A DNA stretch of 64,000 nucleotides from Porphyromonas pasteri (GCF_014647755.1 NZ_BMPU01000006.1:48973-112972); one strand, 5' to 3'. Counted from the stretch's first letter, positions 53,486 through 62,392 are shown. The notes: generated by a model from the letters alone, not told the origin. A program made the numbers and translations.

Positions 53486-54361
53486 TTAGAGAGCCGTAGC
53501 GAAGTCATCGCCAGACAGCTCCGTTGCGGGCTCCTCAGCCTGAGGCTCGTCGGCTGGAGTGGGTGTAGGCTCGGGAGCTGCACCCGTATAGCGGACAAGG
53601 CTGAAGCTATCGACGACGAAGAGCGGGCTCTTGCTCTTGGGGAGGCGACCGCGCAGCAGCCCATAAGCCGCACGCATCGTCTTACCACTGGGTATGGTGA
53701 TGGCGACTTGGTTGAGGCCAGGATGTAGGGAGGGAAGGGTCTCGGCTTGCTGCGTAGAGTCCGCATACTGCAGGCGGAGCTGGAGCTGAAGTGCCGAGGG
53801 AGATGCCCCGCTTACACGGACGATGAAGCGGAGCTCCGTACCGCTCGTATAGCTGACGCTGGGCTCGAGAGCGAAGGAGCGCTCGACGTAGCTCCCTGCG
53901 AGGTAGCGGCTAGCACTATCACGCAGGAGGTTCACCGAGTCAATATCGTGCGCCTCCCACAGGCTGCGACGTCGCTCGATGCGGTCAAGGCTATCGACAC
54001 GTACCTGCAGCGTCGCTTGGCGGGACTCCAGCACCAGAGCAGCGTGCTCATAGAGCTTCTGATACTCGACGATCTGATGCCGTCCGTACCAGACGAGCGA
54101 GCTATCCCAGTCTGCCAGCGTATAGCCGTAGCGGCTAAGGATGGCTTGGAAGCCAACGATACGCAGGCTATCCTCGAGGCCTCGCTGGTTGAAGGAAGCC
54201 TCTGCCGTGAGCATCTCAGGCAGGAGTTCCTTGACCGTCTTGAGGTCGATCTGCTTCCACTTCCCCTTAGAGCCACCGCAGGCACTCCCCCCGACAAGGA
54301 GAAGCGCCAGCACGAGGGCCTTCAGTAGGCTGCGATGGGGCAGGGTGAAGCGAGACGACAT
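53486..54361 (-). CDS. DUF4296 domain lipoprotein
   Basis: A 291-residue lipoprotein (lipobox GSAC, Cys28) with an N-terminal DUF4296 domain (about 40-140: KELLPEMLTAEASFNQRGLE, then ILSRYGYTLADWDSSLVWY), which is helical. A second beta-sandwich-like domain (about 150-255) follows, then a Pro/Glu-rich tail (PTPTPADEPQAEEPATE). The family is typical of Bacteroidetes and nearly always next to lspA, as here (17 bases away), which suggests an envelope role. No enzymatic function is known. The C-terminal extension beyond DUF4296 is larger than in many family members that I recall. Confidence 0.82.
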   Translation of the reverse strand: MSSRFTLPHRSLLKALVLALLLVGGSACGGSKGKWKQIDLKTVKELLPEMLTAEASFNQRGLEDSLRIVGFQAILSRYGYTLADWDSSLVWYGRHQIVEYQKLYEHAALVLESRQATLQVRVDSLDRIERRRSLWEAHDIDSVNLLRDSASRYLAGSYVERSFALEPSVSYTSGTELRFIVRVSGASPSALQLQLRLQYADSTQQAETLPSLHPGLNQVAITIPSGKTMRAAYGLLRGRLPKSKSPLFVVDSFSLVRYTGAAPEPTPTPADEPQAEEPATELSGDDFATAL

Positions 54362-54378
54362 AGGGCAAGACGACTAAG

Positions 54379-55047
54379 CTATTCCTCCGTATCAGTCTCC
54401 GTAGACGTATCCTTATCCTTTGCAGGGAAGAGGGTATCCAGCGCCGTGGAGAACGTGCGGCGATAGCAGAGGAGCAGGAGCGCCACACCTACAGAGATGC
54501 AGGCATCAGCGAAGTTGAATATCGGACTGAAGAAGACGAACTGCTCACCGGAATGGATAGGACTCCACGAGGGGTAAGTCGTCTGGATGATGGGGAAGTA
54601 AAGCATATCGACCACCTTGCCATGCAGGAAGGTGCCGTAGCCTTCGCCCCAGGGGACGAGCTGTGCCACTACCCCGCGGCTCGTGGAGAAGATCTCCCCG
54701 TAGAAGAGGCAGTCGATGACGTTCCCAAGTCCACCAGCGATGACGAGACCAAGCGTCAGGCAGAAGCCGAGAGAGAAGCGGCGCAGGCGCAGCAGACGCA
54801 CCAGATAGTACACCCCTGCACCCATCGCCAGTATACGGAAGAGCGTCAGAAGGAGCTTACTACCGAGCGTGATCCCGTAGGCCATCCCTTCGTTCTCGAC
54901 GAAGTAGATCTTGAACCACGAGGTGATCTCGTGCATCTCCCCCTCGACCATCGAAGTCTTGACCCAGATCTTCGAGGCCTGGTCAATGACGAGTAGGAGG
55001 ACGATAAACGCCGTCGTCCAGAGGGCCGTCTTGGAGCTTCTTGTCAT
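54379..55047 (-). CDS. lspA: Lipoprotein signal peptidase II
   Basis: A 222-residue inner-membrane aspartyl protease that cuts signal peptides from prolipoproteins; this window alone encodes at least eight lipoproteins as clients. The two catalytic Asp residues are D112 (GGLGNVIDCLF) and D181 (FNFADACISVGV), and four transmembrane helices are visible. At 222 residues it is longer than the roughly 165-residue E. coli enzyme because of an insert between the two Asp motifs (about 118-172, with GEGYGTFLHGKVVDML) and a C-terminal tail (DKDTSTETDTEE). This insert is usual in Bacteroidetes. It lies 15 bases after the DksA-like gene. Confidence 0.95.
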   Translation of the reverse strand: MTRSSKTALWTTAFIVLLLVIDQASKIWVKTSMVEGEMHEITSWFKIYFVENEGMAYGITLGSKLLLTLFRILAMGAGVYYLVRLLRLRRFSLGFCLTLGLVIAGGLGNVIDCLFYGEIFSTSRGVVAQLVPWGEGYGTFLHGKVVDMLYFPIIQTTYPSWSPIHSGEQFVFFSPIFNFADACISVGVALLLLCYRRTFSTALDTLFPAKDKDTSTETDTEE

Positions 55048-55062
55048 CAGTCGCGTGGGGGC

Positions 55063-55446
55063 TTACTTCTTCTCTTGGAGCTTCGCCTCGATAGAGAGCG
55101 TAGCATGAGGCACAGCGCGCAGACGCTCCTTGGGGATGAGCTTACCGGTCTGGCGGCAGATGCCGTAGGTCTTGTTCTCGATGCGGCGCAGGGCTGCCTG
55201 GAGATTGTGGATGAACTTCAGCAGACGCTCAGCCATACGACCTGCTTCACCCTTGGAGAGGGAAGCAGCGCCCTCATGGACTGCCTTGAAGGTGGGCTGT
55301 GTGTCGGCTACGTCATTGCTCTGATAGTCGACGGCACTCTCACGCAGGAGATCGTAATCGCGGATAGCTTGCTCGAGCTTCTGCATGATAAGCTCACGGA
55401 ACTCCTGGAGCTCCTCGTCTGTGTAGGAAGTCTTCTGGTCACTCAT
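55063..55446 (-). CDS. DksA/TraR-family protein with degenerate zinc finger
   Basis: A 127-residue protein of the DksA/TraR type, which modulates RNA polymerase through its secondary channel. A helical coiled-coil N-terminal part (about 10-95) precedes the zinc-finger segment YGICRQTGKLIPKERLRAVP (about 97-116). Only the first of the four finger Cys residues is kept; the others are replaced (CxxT, then no CxxC pair). The Asp/Ala tip residues of true DksA are not obvious. This Cys-poor form is widespread in Bacteroidetes. It lies 57 bases downstream of ileS and may be separated from it by the hairpin at 55468. Confidence 0.9.
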   Translation of the reverse strand: MSDQKTSYTDEELQEFRELIMQKLEQAIRDYDLLRESAVDYQSNDVADTQPTFKAVHEGAASLSKGEAGRMAERLLKFIHNLQAALRRIENKTYGICRQTGKLIPKERLRAVPHATLSIEAKLQEKK

Positions 55447-55467
55447 TGTATAGTTATCTGAATTATA

Positions 55468-55497
55468 GGCAGGGCGGAAGAGTACACCCGCCCTGCC
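55468..55497 (-). terminator. Hairpin between ileS and the dksA-like gene
   Basis: GGCAGGGCGG pairs with CCGCCCTGCC around a 10-base loop, starting 6 bases after the ileS stop codon, with TATAATTCAG following on the minus strand. It could end or attenuate the ileS transcript. No promoter for the dksA-like gene fits in the remaining 20 bases, so read-through is probably needed. Confidence 0.5.
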
Positions 55498-55503
55498 CGT
55501 GTG

Positions 55504-58500
55504 TTAGTTTGCCTTCTCTATATAGATGGGGATCATACGTTCGTCCAGATCAAGCTCCAGCGTGGGTGTGAAGCCTGTCTGCTGCTCGATGGAGACAGCC
55601 TGCACCTCCTTAGCGATGTAAGCCGAGTAGACGCTGAGCACACGGTGGAGCTCTTCGTCCTCGGGCAGGAGGATGCGTACCTTGTCACTGACCTCGAAGC
55701 CGCTCTGCTTACGCAGGTTCTGAATGCGGTTGATCAGCTCACGAGCCGTACCCTCGAGGCGCAGCTCATCGGTCACGGTGATATCCAGAGCGATGGTCAG
55801 CGTGCCTTCGTTGGCCACGAGCCAGCCAGGGATATCCTCTGAATAGATGTCGACGTCGTCGCGGAGGATCGTCACAGGCGCCCCTTCGACTGTGAAGTCG
55901 ATCTGACCAGTGCGCTCGATCGTAGCGATCTCGTCCTGCGTGAACTCTGCCACCACAGCAGCGATAGCCTTCATGATCTTGCCATAGCGTGGGCCGAGCT
56001 TCTTGAAGTCGGGCTTGATACGCTTGACGAGCACGCCTTCGCCGTCGGTGACGAACTGCAGTTCCTTGAGGTTCACCTCACTGAGGATGAGGGGCACGAC
56101 GGGCAGGATAGCCTGATGGTCGGCCTCGTTGACGATGGGGATCATCAGACGCTGCAGGGGCTGACGCACCTTGATATTGACCTTACGACGCAGGGCCAAC
56201 ACCATCGAGCAGATGCTCTGTGCCAGGTGCATACTGCGCTCCAGGCTCTCGTTGATCTCCTCTCGGCAAGCGGTGGGGAAGTCAGCCAGATGCACTGAGT
56301 GCTCCGTAGCATTCGTACCCTTGCTGGTGAGGTCGCGGTAGAGCTGGTCAGCGTAGAAGGGAGCGATGGGCGCCATGAGGCGAGCCACCGTGACCAGACA
56401 GCGGTAGAGCGTCTGGTAGGCGGAGAGCTTATCCGTGGTCATCTCACCAGCCCAGAAGCGGCGGCGAGAAAGGCGCACGTACCAGTTGCTCAGCTGCTCG
56501 GAGACGAAGTCGCCGATAGCACGAGCGGCACGCGTAGGCTCGTAGTCCTCCAGATCGCTATCGACCTCGAGGATGAGGCTATTGAGTGTAGAGAGGATCC
56601 AGCGGTCGATCTCGGGGCGCTCAGCGTAAGGGAGCTCCTCACGAGCCGTAGGATCGAAGCCATCGAGGTTCGCATACAGCGCGAAGAACTGATACGTATT
56701 GTACAGCGTCGCGAAGAACTTGCGGCGTACCTCATCGATACCCTCGACGTCGAACTTCAGGTTGTCCCAAGGCGACGAGTTGCTGATCATATACCAGCGC
56801 AGGGGGTCAGAGCCATACTTCTCGATCGTCTCGAAGGGATCGACAGCATTGCCCAGACGCTTACTCATCTTGTTGCCATTCTTATCGAGCACGAGCCCGT
56901 TAGAGATGACCGCCTTGTAGCTATTCGTACCACGTACCATCGTAGCGATAGCGTGGAGCGTGAAGAACCACCCACGCGTCTGGTCCACCCCTTCGGCGAT
57001 GAAGTCCGCGGGGAAGGCACGACCGCTGTCGAGCAGTTCCTTATTCTCAAAGGGATAGTGGAGCTGTGCGAAAGGCATAGCACCCGAGTCAAACCACACG
57101 TCGATGAGGTCCGTCTCACGACGCATGGGCTTGCCCGAGGGTGAGACTAAGATGATATCATCGACATAGGGGCGGTGCAGGTCGATCTTATCGTAGTTCT
57201 CCTGCGTATATACCCCTGGGGTGAAGTCCTTCCAGGGGTTAGCCGTCATGAAGCCAGCTTCTACCGAGCGCTCGATGGCGTGGTAGAGCTCTTCGACGGA
57301 TGAGATACAGATCTCTTCACGACCATCCTCGGTGCGCCAGATAGGCAGAGGCGTACCCCAGTAGCGGCTACGCGAGAGGTTCCAGTCCTGGAGGTTCTCC
57401 AGCCACTTACCGAAGCGACCCGTACCGGTGCTCTCGGGCTTCCAGTTGATGGTATCATTGAGGCGCATCATCTCCTCACGGCAAGCCGTGGTGCGGATGA
57501 ACCAGCTATCCAGCGGGTAGTAGAGTACGGGCTTGTCCGTACGCCAGCAGTGGGGATAGGAGTGCACGTGCTTCTCGATCTTGAAGGCACGACCCTCGCC
57601 CTTCAGCAGCAGTGCGATAGTCACATCCAGCGTCTCATCCTGATCGGTGAGCGTGTCGTCGTAGGCGTTCTTGACGTAGCGCCCCGCGAACTCCTTATAT
57701 ATATCTACGTTGACAAAGTCCTTGACGAAGGCGGGATCCATATCCTCCAGACGGAAGAGACGGCCCTGCATATCGACCATGGGGCGCACATTGCCATCAC
57801 GATCGAGGACGGTCAGCCCTGCGATGTCGCTGGCCTTAGCCACCTTGTTGTCGTCCGCACCGAAGGTAGGTGCGATATGCACGATCCCCGTACCATCGCT
57901 CGTGGTGACGAAGTCGCCAGCGATGACGCGGAAGGCATCCCCATCGGGACGCATCCAGGGGAGGAGCTGCTCATAGCGCATGCCTACGAGGTCCTTACCC
58001 TTCCACTCGCCGACGATGACGTAGGGGAGCTTCTTGTCACCAGGCTGATAGGCTGCGAGGGCTTCTTCGCCTTCGTGCTCCTTGCTGAAGAGCGTATGCA
58101 GGAGTGCACGAGCTACCACGGCCGTGATAGGCGCACCCGAATAGGGGTTGAAGGAGCGGACGGCTACGTAGTCGATCTCAGGACCGACGCAGAGAGCCGT
58201 ATTCGAGGGTAGCGTCCAGGGGGTCGTCGTCCAAGCGAGGAAGACGGCTTCACCATGGCCCGTCAGCTCAGCACGTGGGTCGATGATGCGGAACTGTGCG
58301 ACACACGTCGTGTCCTTCACATCACGATAGCACCCAGGCTGATTCAGCTCGTGCGTGCTCAGCCCCGTACCTGCAGCAGGCGAATAGGGCTGGATCGTGT
58401 AGCCCTTATAGAGGAGGCCCTTCTTATAGATCTCGCTGAGGAGGTACCAGAGGGTCTCGATATAGCGGTTGTCGTAGGTGATATAGGGGTGATCCACGTC

Positions 58501-58932
58501 CACCCAGTAGCCCATGAGGCGGGTGAGCTGCTCCCACTCCTGCGTGTACTTCATCACCTCACGGCGACAAGCAGCATTGTATTCGTCGACGCTGATCTTC
58601 TTGCCGATATCTTCCTTCGTGATGCCGAGAGCCTTCTCGACCCCGAGCTCTACGGGCAGACCGTGGGTATCCCAGCCGGCCTTGCGGTCGACGCGGAATC
58701 CCTTCATCGTCTTGTAGCGGCAGAAGATATCTTTGATCGAGCGCGCCATGACGTGGTGAATACCAGGCATCCCATTAGCCGAGGGAGGCCCTTCGTAGAA
58801 GACGAATGAGGGCGCGCCTTCGCGCAGGGCAAGCGTGCGGGCAAAGAGGTCTTCCTCCTGCCACTGATCCAGTACCTTCTTATTGACCCCCGAGAGCTGG
58901 AGGTTATCGTATTCAGGGAACTTATGGCTCAT
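55504..58932 (-). CDS. ileS: Isoleucine--tRNA ligase
   Basis: An 1142-residue class I aminoacyl-tRNA synthetase. The HIGH-type motif lies in PPSANGMPGIHHVMAR (about 50-65) and the KMSKS motif is KNGNKMSKRLGN (about 690). The CP1 editing domain contains the usual TTPWTLPSNTALCVG (about 236). At about 1140 residues and with this HIGH context it belongs to the long, eukaryote-like ileS type typical of Bacteroidetes, which in other organisms is associated with natural mupirocin resistance; that property is not shown here. The first gene of the cluster, it has a TATCTTTG promoter element 85 bases upstream. Repeat element D lies beyond that. Confidence 0.96.
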   Translation of the reverse strand: MSHKFPEYDNLQLSGVNKKVLDQWQEEDLFARTLALREGAPSFVFYEGPPSANGMPGIHHVMARSIKDIFCRYKTMKGFRVDRKAGWDTHGLPVELGVEKALGITKEDIGKKISVDEYNAACRREVMKYTQEWEQLTRLMGYWVDVDHPYITYDNRYIETLWYLLSEIYKKGLLYKGYTIQPYSPAAGTGLSTHELNQPGCYRDVKDTTCVAQFRIIDPRAELTGHGEAVFLAWTTTPWTLPSNTALCVGPEIDYVAVRSFNPYSGAPITAVVARALLHTLFSKEHEGEEALAAYQPGDKKLPYVIVGEWKGKDLVGMRYEQLLPWMRPDGDAFRVIAGDFVTTSDGTGIVHIAPTFGADDNKVAKASDIAGLTVLDRDGNVRPMVDMQGRLFRLEDMDPAFVKDFVNVDIYKEFAGRYVKNAYDDTLTDQDETLDVTIALLLKGEGRAFKIEKHVHSYPHCWRTDKPVLYYPLDSWFIRTTACREEMMRLNDTINWKPESTGTGRFGKWLENLQDWNLSRSRYWGTPLPIWRTEDGREEICISSVEELYHAIERSVEAGFMTANPWKDFTPGVYTQENYDKIDLHRPYVDDIILVSPSGKPMRRETDLIDVWFDSGAMPFAQLHYPFENKELLDSGRAFPADFIAEGVDQTRGWFFTLHAIATMVRGTNSYKAVISNGLVLDKNGNKMSKRLGNAVDPFETIEKYGSDPLRWYMISNSSPWDNLKFDVEGIDEVRRKFFATLYNTYQFFALYANLDGFDPTAREELPYAERPEIDRWILSTLNSLILEVDSDLEDYEPTRAARAIGDFVSEQLSNWYVRLSRRRFWAGEMTTDKLSAYQTLYRCLVTVARLMAPIAPFYADQLYRDLTSKGTNATEHSVHLADFPTACREEINESLERSMHLAQSICSMVLALRRKVNIKVRQPLQRLMIPIVNEADHQAILPVVPLILSEVNLKELQFVTDGEGVLVKRIKPDFKKLGPRYGKIMKAIAAVVAEFTQDEIATIERTGQIDFTVEGAPVTILRDDVDIYSEDIPGWLVANEGTLTIALDITVTDELRLEGTARELINRIQNLRKQSGFEVSDKVRILLPEDEELHRVLSVYSAYIAKEVQAVSIEQQTGFTPTLELDLDERMIPIYIEKAN

Positions 58933-59017
58933 ACAGCGTCTATATTATATCGTCGTCGGGAGGAGCGGCGGGCCGAGTGCGGCTACACCCCATCCCAAGG
59001 TAGTTCAAAAATTGATA

Positions 59018-59025
59018 CAAAGATA
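59018..59025 (-). promoter_or_regulatory. -7 promoter element for ileS
   Basis: Minus-strand TATCTTTG, a full TAnnTTTG match, about 85 bases before the ileS start. Confidence 0.6.
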
Positions 59026-59108
59026 CAGCTTTCCATCGACGCAGATTCTATGCGTGCCATCCGACCTCCCCGCACCTCCCACCTCTCTATAGAAGTAACG
59101 TAAAAGAG

Positions 59109-59157
59109 AGCGCCCCCACGTAGTGTGTACCATAGATACACGCTACGTGGGGGCGCT
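59109..59157. terminator. Orphan hairpin upstream of ileS
   Basis: AGCGCCCCCACGTAG and CTACGTGGGGGCGCT form a 15-bp stem that continues with TGTGTA/TACACG-type pairing. It is followed on the plus strand by GGTTTATAATA, like the plus-strand terminators in this window, yet no plus-strand gene precedes it and no minus-strand gene ends nearby. Confidence 0.65.
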
Positions 59158-59244
59158 GGTTTATAATACGTAGAGACCATTGCGCAAGGCCACCTCTTCA
59201 CAGCTTACACAATGGTCTCAGAATAGGTATATGGTGCGAGGGTA

Positions 59245-59325
59245 GAGCTATATAGGATGGCTAAGAAAGCTATATAGCTTTGGACTGATTCCTATATAGC
59301 TTTGTGAAGTGACCTATATTAGGTT
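59245..59325 (+). repeat. 22-bp palindromic repeat array 7 (4 units)
   Basis: Units start at 59245, 59267, 59289 and 59311, exactly 22 bp apart, with cores GCTATATAGG, GCTATATAGC, CCTATATAGC and CCTATATTAGG. The last runs into repeat body D. Confidence 0.9.
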
Positions 59326-59643
59326 GTTGCTCCGCGTAGGGATAAAAGTTGTGGACGAGTGGCAAATAAGTTTGGTCTACGTACGTGGCTCTAATATCTA
59401 CATACGTGGATATTTGGATTTACGTGCCTGGTCTTTAAGACTACGTGCGTAGATAGAAGAATACCACTAAGGGAAGACGCTTTTTTCTTCACGAGTAGGA
59501 CTCTTTTTCCTCCGCTGGATAAGAGGAATACGCGCGATAAGGCGAAGGACTTGCCCGATCACTTCGGAGAGGCATATCGGGGAGCTGGGCGTGCGAAGCC
59601 TTAGTACTCTACATAGAGGGCAGGACTCTGCCGCAACAGTCTC
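59326..59643 (+). mobile_element. MITE-like repeat body, copy D
   Basis: A full-length 318-bp copy beginning GTTGCTCCGCGTAGGG and ending GCAACAGTCTC. It is highly similar to copy C throughout, including the two ACGTACGTGG-type motifs 21 bp apart, the TCTTTAAGACTACG block, CGGAGAGGCATATCGGGGAG and the terminal CAGGACTCTGCCGCAACAGTC. A degenerate repeat unit (AACAACTATTGCTTCG) follows directly. No plausible protein. The remaining 59644-59735 holds nothing recognisable. Confidence 0.9.
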
Positions 59644-59735
59644 AAACAACTATTGCTTCGCACCACACTCCCGCAGAGCTGTCCGTACCACCTTACATAC
59701 AAGCCCTTCTTTCCCCTACCCCAAAGCCAAAGAGA

Positions 59736-59777
59736 AGCCCCCGCCCACAGACGTCACTTCGTCCGTGAGCGGGGGCT
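59736..59777 (-). terminator. Terminator of the TonB-dependent siderophore receptor gene
   Basis: AGCCCCCGC.CACAGACG pairs with CGTCCGTGAGCGGGGGCT around TCACTT, 32 bases past the stop codon. On the minus strand TCTCTTTGGC follows. Confidence 0.8.
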
Positions 59778-59808
59778 ATCCCGTAGGGTATTTGCTAAGC
59801 AGTGATGC

Positions 59809-62175
59809 TTACAGCTTGTAGCTCAGCGTCACCAGCGCATTGGTAGGCTCGTTGGGGAAGAGCTGCGTACCATTCAGCACCGAGGTGTAGTTCTTTGCAT
59901 TGAGGACATTGCGCACCTGTACAGCGATGCCGAAGCCTGCGGGCAGGCGATAGGAAGCACCGAGGTCCAGCTGCGTGTAAGCAGGGAAGGTCAGCGACTG
60001 CGCTACGTTGTAGTACATCGCATCGCGGTAGCTCAGGCTATAGTTCAGCGAGAGGTTGCGGAGCGTACCACGCTGGAAGTCATAGCTCCCATAGGTAAAG
60101 AACTGCTTGCGGGGTACCCAGCTCATAGGCGTACCATCATGCAGGTTCAATAGCTTAGTCACCGCTGTTTCCTTGGCATCGGCTACGTGGATATCCGTAT
60201 AGCTATAGCCAGCGACCAGCTCAAGACCAGCCACGGGGCGATAGGTCAGATCCGTTTCGAAGCCATTACCCTCCGTAGCACCCACCTGAGCCACGATGCT
60301 ATAGCGCTTGGGCTTGCCGTTCTCCTGCTCTGTCACCGAGGTACGCTCAAGCTCGTTATTGCGACGGATATGATAAGCGGAGAGATTGAGCTGGAGCACA
60401 TCAGAGAGCGTGTAGCGAGTGCCGACCTCGAACTGGTAGCCCGACTGAGGATCGAAGTAAGCACCACCACGGCGACCCGTGATCAGCTTACCATCCTTAT
60501 CGTAGAAGCGCTGACGATTCGTATCCAGCGTAGTCGTCTTGTCGGGGATATAGAAGCTACCCAGCGACGTATAGAAGGAGAGCGCCTCCGTGGGCTGGTA
60601 GACGAGACCGAGGCGATAGCTGATAGCGTCGTCCGAACTCTTGTTATACTTATCACGAGCGATATCATCATAGCTATGCTTACCATCCTTGATCGCAAGA
60701 CCTGAGGTATGACGGTAGCTGTAGTGATCATAGCGGATCGCAGCCATGGCCTTGATCTTCTCCGAGAACTCAAAGACATTAGAGAGCGCGAAGCCATGGA
60801 CCCACGTGTGCTGAGGCGAGGCCTTAGAGAGTGTCGTCTTGATGTGCCCATTGAAGCTGGGGTTGTAGGTCGTGTTCTCCGAGAAGGTGAGCGTTTCCCC
60901 ATCGCTATCGAAGGTACGGCCTCCCCCCTGGACGTCCGTCCCATTATACCCCGTATAAGTGGTACGCTGCATATAGGTCGTGCTATAGGCAAAGCGCAGG
61001 TTGTTCTTCACCGAGCCGAGAGAGAAGCTACCCGTCAGATCGACGGTATTCTGCAGCGTCTTAGCGATGTGCTCGAAGCGCAGGGGGAAGGTGAACTGGA
61101 CGTGATCCAGATCGTAGTATGTCTTATTCCCTGCTTCATCCTTCGTATAGTAGCCGTACTTCGTACCAGCCGTAGCGCTCGTAGGATAGGTCAGCTCTTC
61201 CGTGCTGAAGTAGTCGATATCATCGTAGGCATAGGACACGTAGTCGGAGAGCTTCCAGCCTGAGGGGAGCGAGAGCGTGTACTTGAGGCTACCATTGTAG
61301 GCGCGGTTGTACATGAAGTCCGAAGCATCGTTGTAGCGCCATTCGCGCTTGAGACCTGGAAGCAATTCACCCTTCTTGAGGTAGAGCTTATCATCACTCA
61401 CGCGATACATATCGGCCTCCATGACGGGGGGGAGACCCGTATCAGTGCCGTAGAAGTCATTACGACCTTCGAGGCGCAGGATGAGGTTGTGAATCCCCTT
61501 CGTATAGCTGAGAGCCGCGAAGAGCGAGCGGTTCTTGTCATTCGTAGAGCGCCACTGCTTGCCTCCAGAGAGGAAGCCACCAGCGTAGAAGTGCAGACCA
61601 TCAGTGATCTTCCCCCCGACATTTGCACCCAGGTCGAAGTAGCCCAGTGAGCCACCACGGACGTGAGCACCGAGGATAAACTTCTCCGTAGGGACGCGAC
61701 GCGTGACGTTCACGACGCCACCCGTAGCAGCATAGCCATAGAGCACCGAAGCAGGGCCCTTGAGCACCTCGATCTGATCGACATTGTAGAGGTCACCTAA
61801 GGGATAGGAGTTCAGCGTAGAGCGTTCGTCACGAACTCCGTCAACCATGTAGACCGTGTTGTAGAAGCCACGGACAGAGATCTCACGGAAAGCGCCGTAG
61901 CTGGACTTCATCTGCACGGCAGGCACGAAGCGCAGAGCGTCCTTGACCTGCGTGATAGCGCGAAGGGAGAGGGTAGAGTCCGCAAGCGAACTAATCGTAA
62001 GAGGGAGCTTCTTGGCAGGGACCCCCAGCGGGTTGATCCCCTGCTCCTGTCGCAGGCGTGCTGTCACTTCGACAGCTTCAAGATGACGAACGGAGTCGGC
62101 AGGCGAATGCTGTCCTGCCCATGCAGGTGCAGCAAGGCACAGCGCGCTCAGGAGCGAGACGGTAAGAGTCTTCAT
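59809..62175 (-). CDS. TonB-dependent siderophore receptor
   Basis: A 788-residue outer-membrane receptor for a ferric siderophore or similar chelate. A signal peptide (about 1-21) is followed by a TonB-box-like segment (VEVTARLRQEQGI), then a plug domain (about 60-165) with the family blocks ISVRGFYNTVYMVDGVRDE and DQIEVLKGPASVLYGYAATG followed by GGVVNVTRR. A barrel then runs to a C-terminal TLSYKL. The lack of a SusC-type regulatory domain and the KGPASVLYG motif place it with the siderophore-receptor group. The ligand is unknown and no siderophore biosynthesis genes are nearby, so it may use foreign siderophores. A structured leader and a TACCTTTG element precede it. Confidence 0.92.
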   Translation of the reverse strand: MKTLTVSLLSALCLAAPAWAGQHSPADSVRHLEAVEVTARLRQEQGINPLGVPAKKLPLTISSLADSTLSLRAITQVKDALRFVPAVQMKSSYGAFREISVRGFYNTVYMVDGVRDERSTLNSYPLGDLYNVDQIEVLKGPASVLYGYAATGGVVNVTRRVPTEKFILGAHVRGGSLGYFDLGANVGGKITDGLHFYAGGFLSGGKQWRSTNDKNRSLFAALSYTKGIHNLILRLEGRNDFYGTDTGLPPVMEADMYRVSDDKLYLKKGELLPGLKREWRYNDASDFMYNRAYNGSLKYTLSLPSGWKLSDYVSYAYDDIDYFSTEELTYPTSATAGTKYGYYTKDEAGNKTYYDLDHVQFTFPLRFEHIAKTLQNTVDLTGSFSLGSVKNNLRFAYSTTYMQRTTYTGYNGTDVQGGGRTFDSDGETLTFSENTTYNPSFNGHIKTTLSKASPQHTWVHGFALSNVFEFSEKIKAMAAIRYDHYSYRHTSGLAIKDGKHSYDDIARDKYNKSSDDAISYRLGLVYQPTEALSFYTSLGSFYIPDKTTTLDTNRQRFYDKDGKLITGRRGGAYFDPQSGYQFEVGTRYTLSDVLQLNLSAYHIRRNNELERTSVTEQENGKPKRYSIVAQVGATEGNGFETDLTYRPVAGLELVAGYSYTDIHVADAKETAVTKLLNLHDGTPMSWVPRKQFFTYGSYDFQRGTLRNLSLNYSLSYRDAMYYNVAQSLTFPAYTQLDLGASYRLPAGFGIAVQVRNVLNAKNYTSVLNGTQLFPNEPTNALVTLSYKL

Positions 62176-62232
62176 AAATGAATCGTCAAAATCGAATTTA
62201 AGGGTGATGTAAAATAGTTATCGGTCTTGGTC

Positions 62233-62275
62233 TGCTCGGGTGAAGGCGAGCCATAGGCTTAGCACCTCCCGAGCA
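62233..62275 (-). promoter_or_regulatory. Structured leader upstream of the siderophore receptor
   Basis: On the minus strand, between the -7 element and the start codon, TGCTCGGG and CCCGAGCA form a perfect 8-bp outer stem. It encloses AGG/CCT and AGCC-TAT-GGCT pairings, so the whole 43 bases can fold as a nested hairpin. No U-tract follows, so it is not a simple terminator. It may be a cis-acting RNA element, but no known riboswitch class is recognised. Confidence 0.5.
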
Positions 62276-62284
62276 TTTCCGCTA

Positions 62285-62292
62285 CAAAGGTA
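62285..62292 (-). promoter_or_regulatory. -7 promoter element for the siderophore receptor gene
   Basis: Minus-strand TACCTTTG, a full TAnnTTTG match, about 110 bases before the start codon. I see no clear Fur-type palindrome around it. Confidence 0.55.
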
Positions 62293-62392
62293 GGCCTTTT
62301 ATCCCAACTTCCCGAAAGATATCCACCAGCTGAGCCTCAAAAGATGGTAGATTCCAACCCCTACAATCCCACTCCATACCACTATAAAGGGC

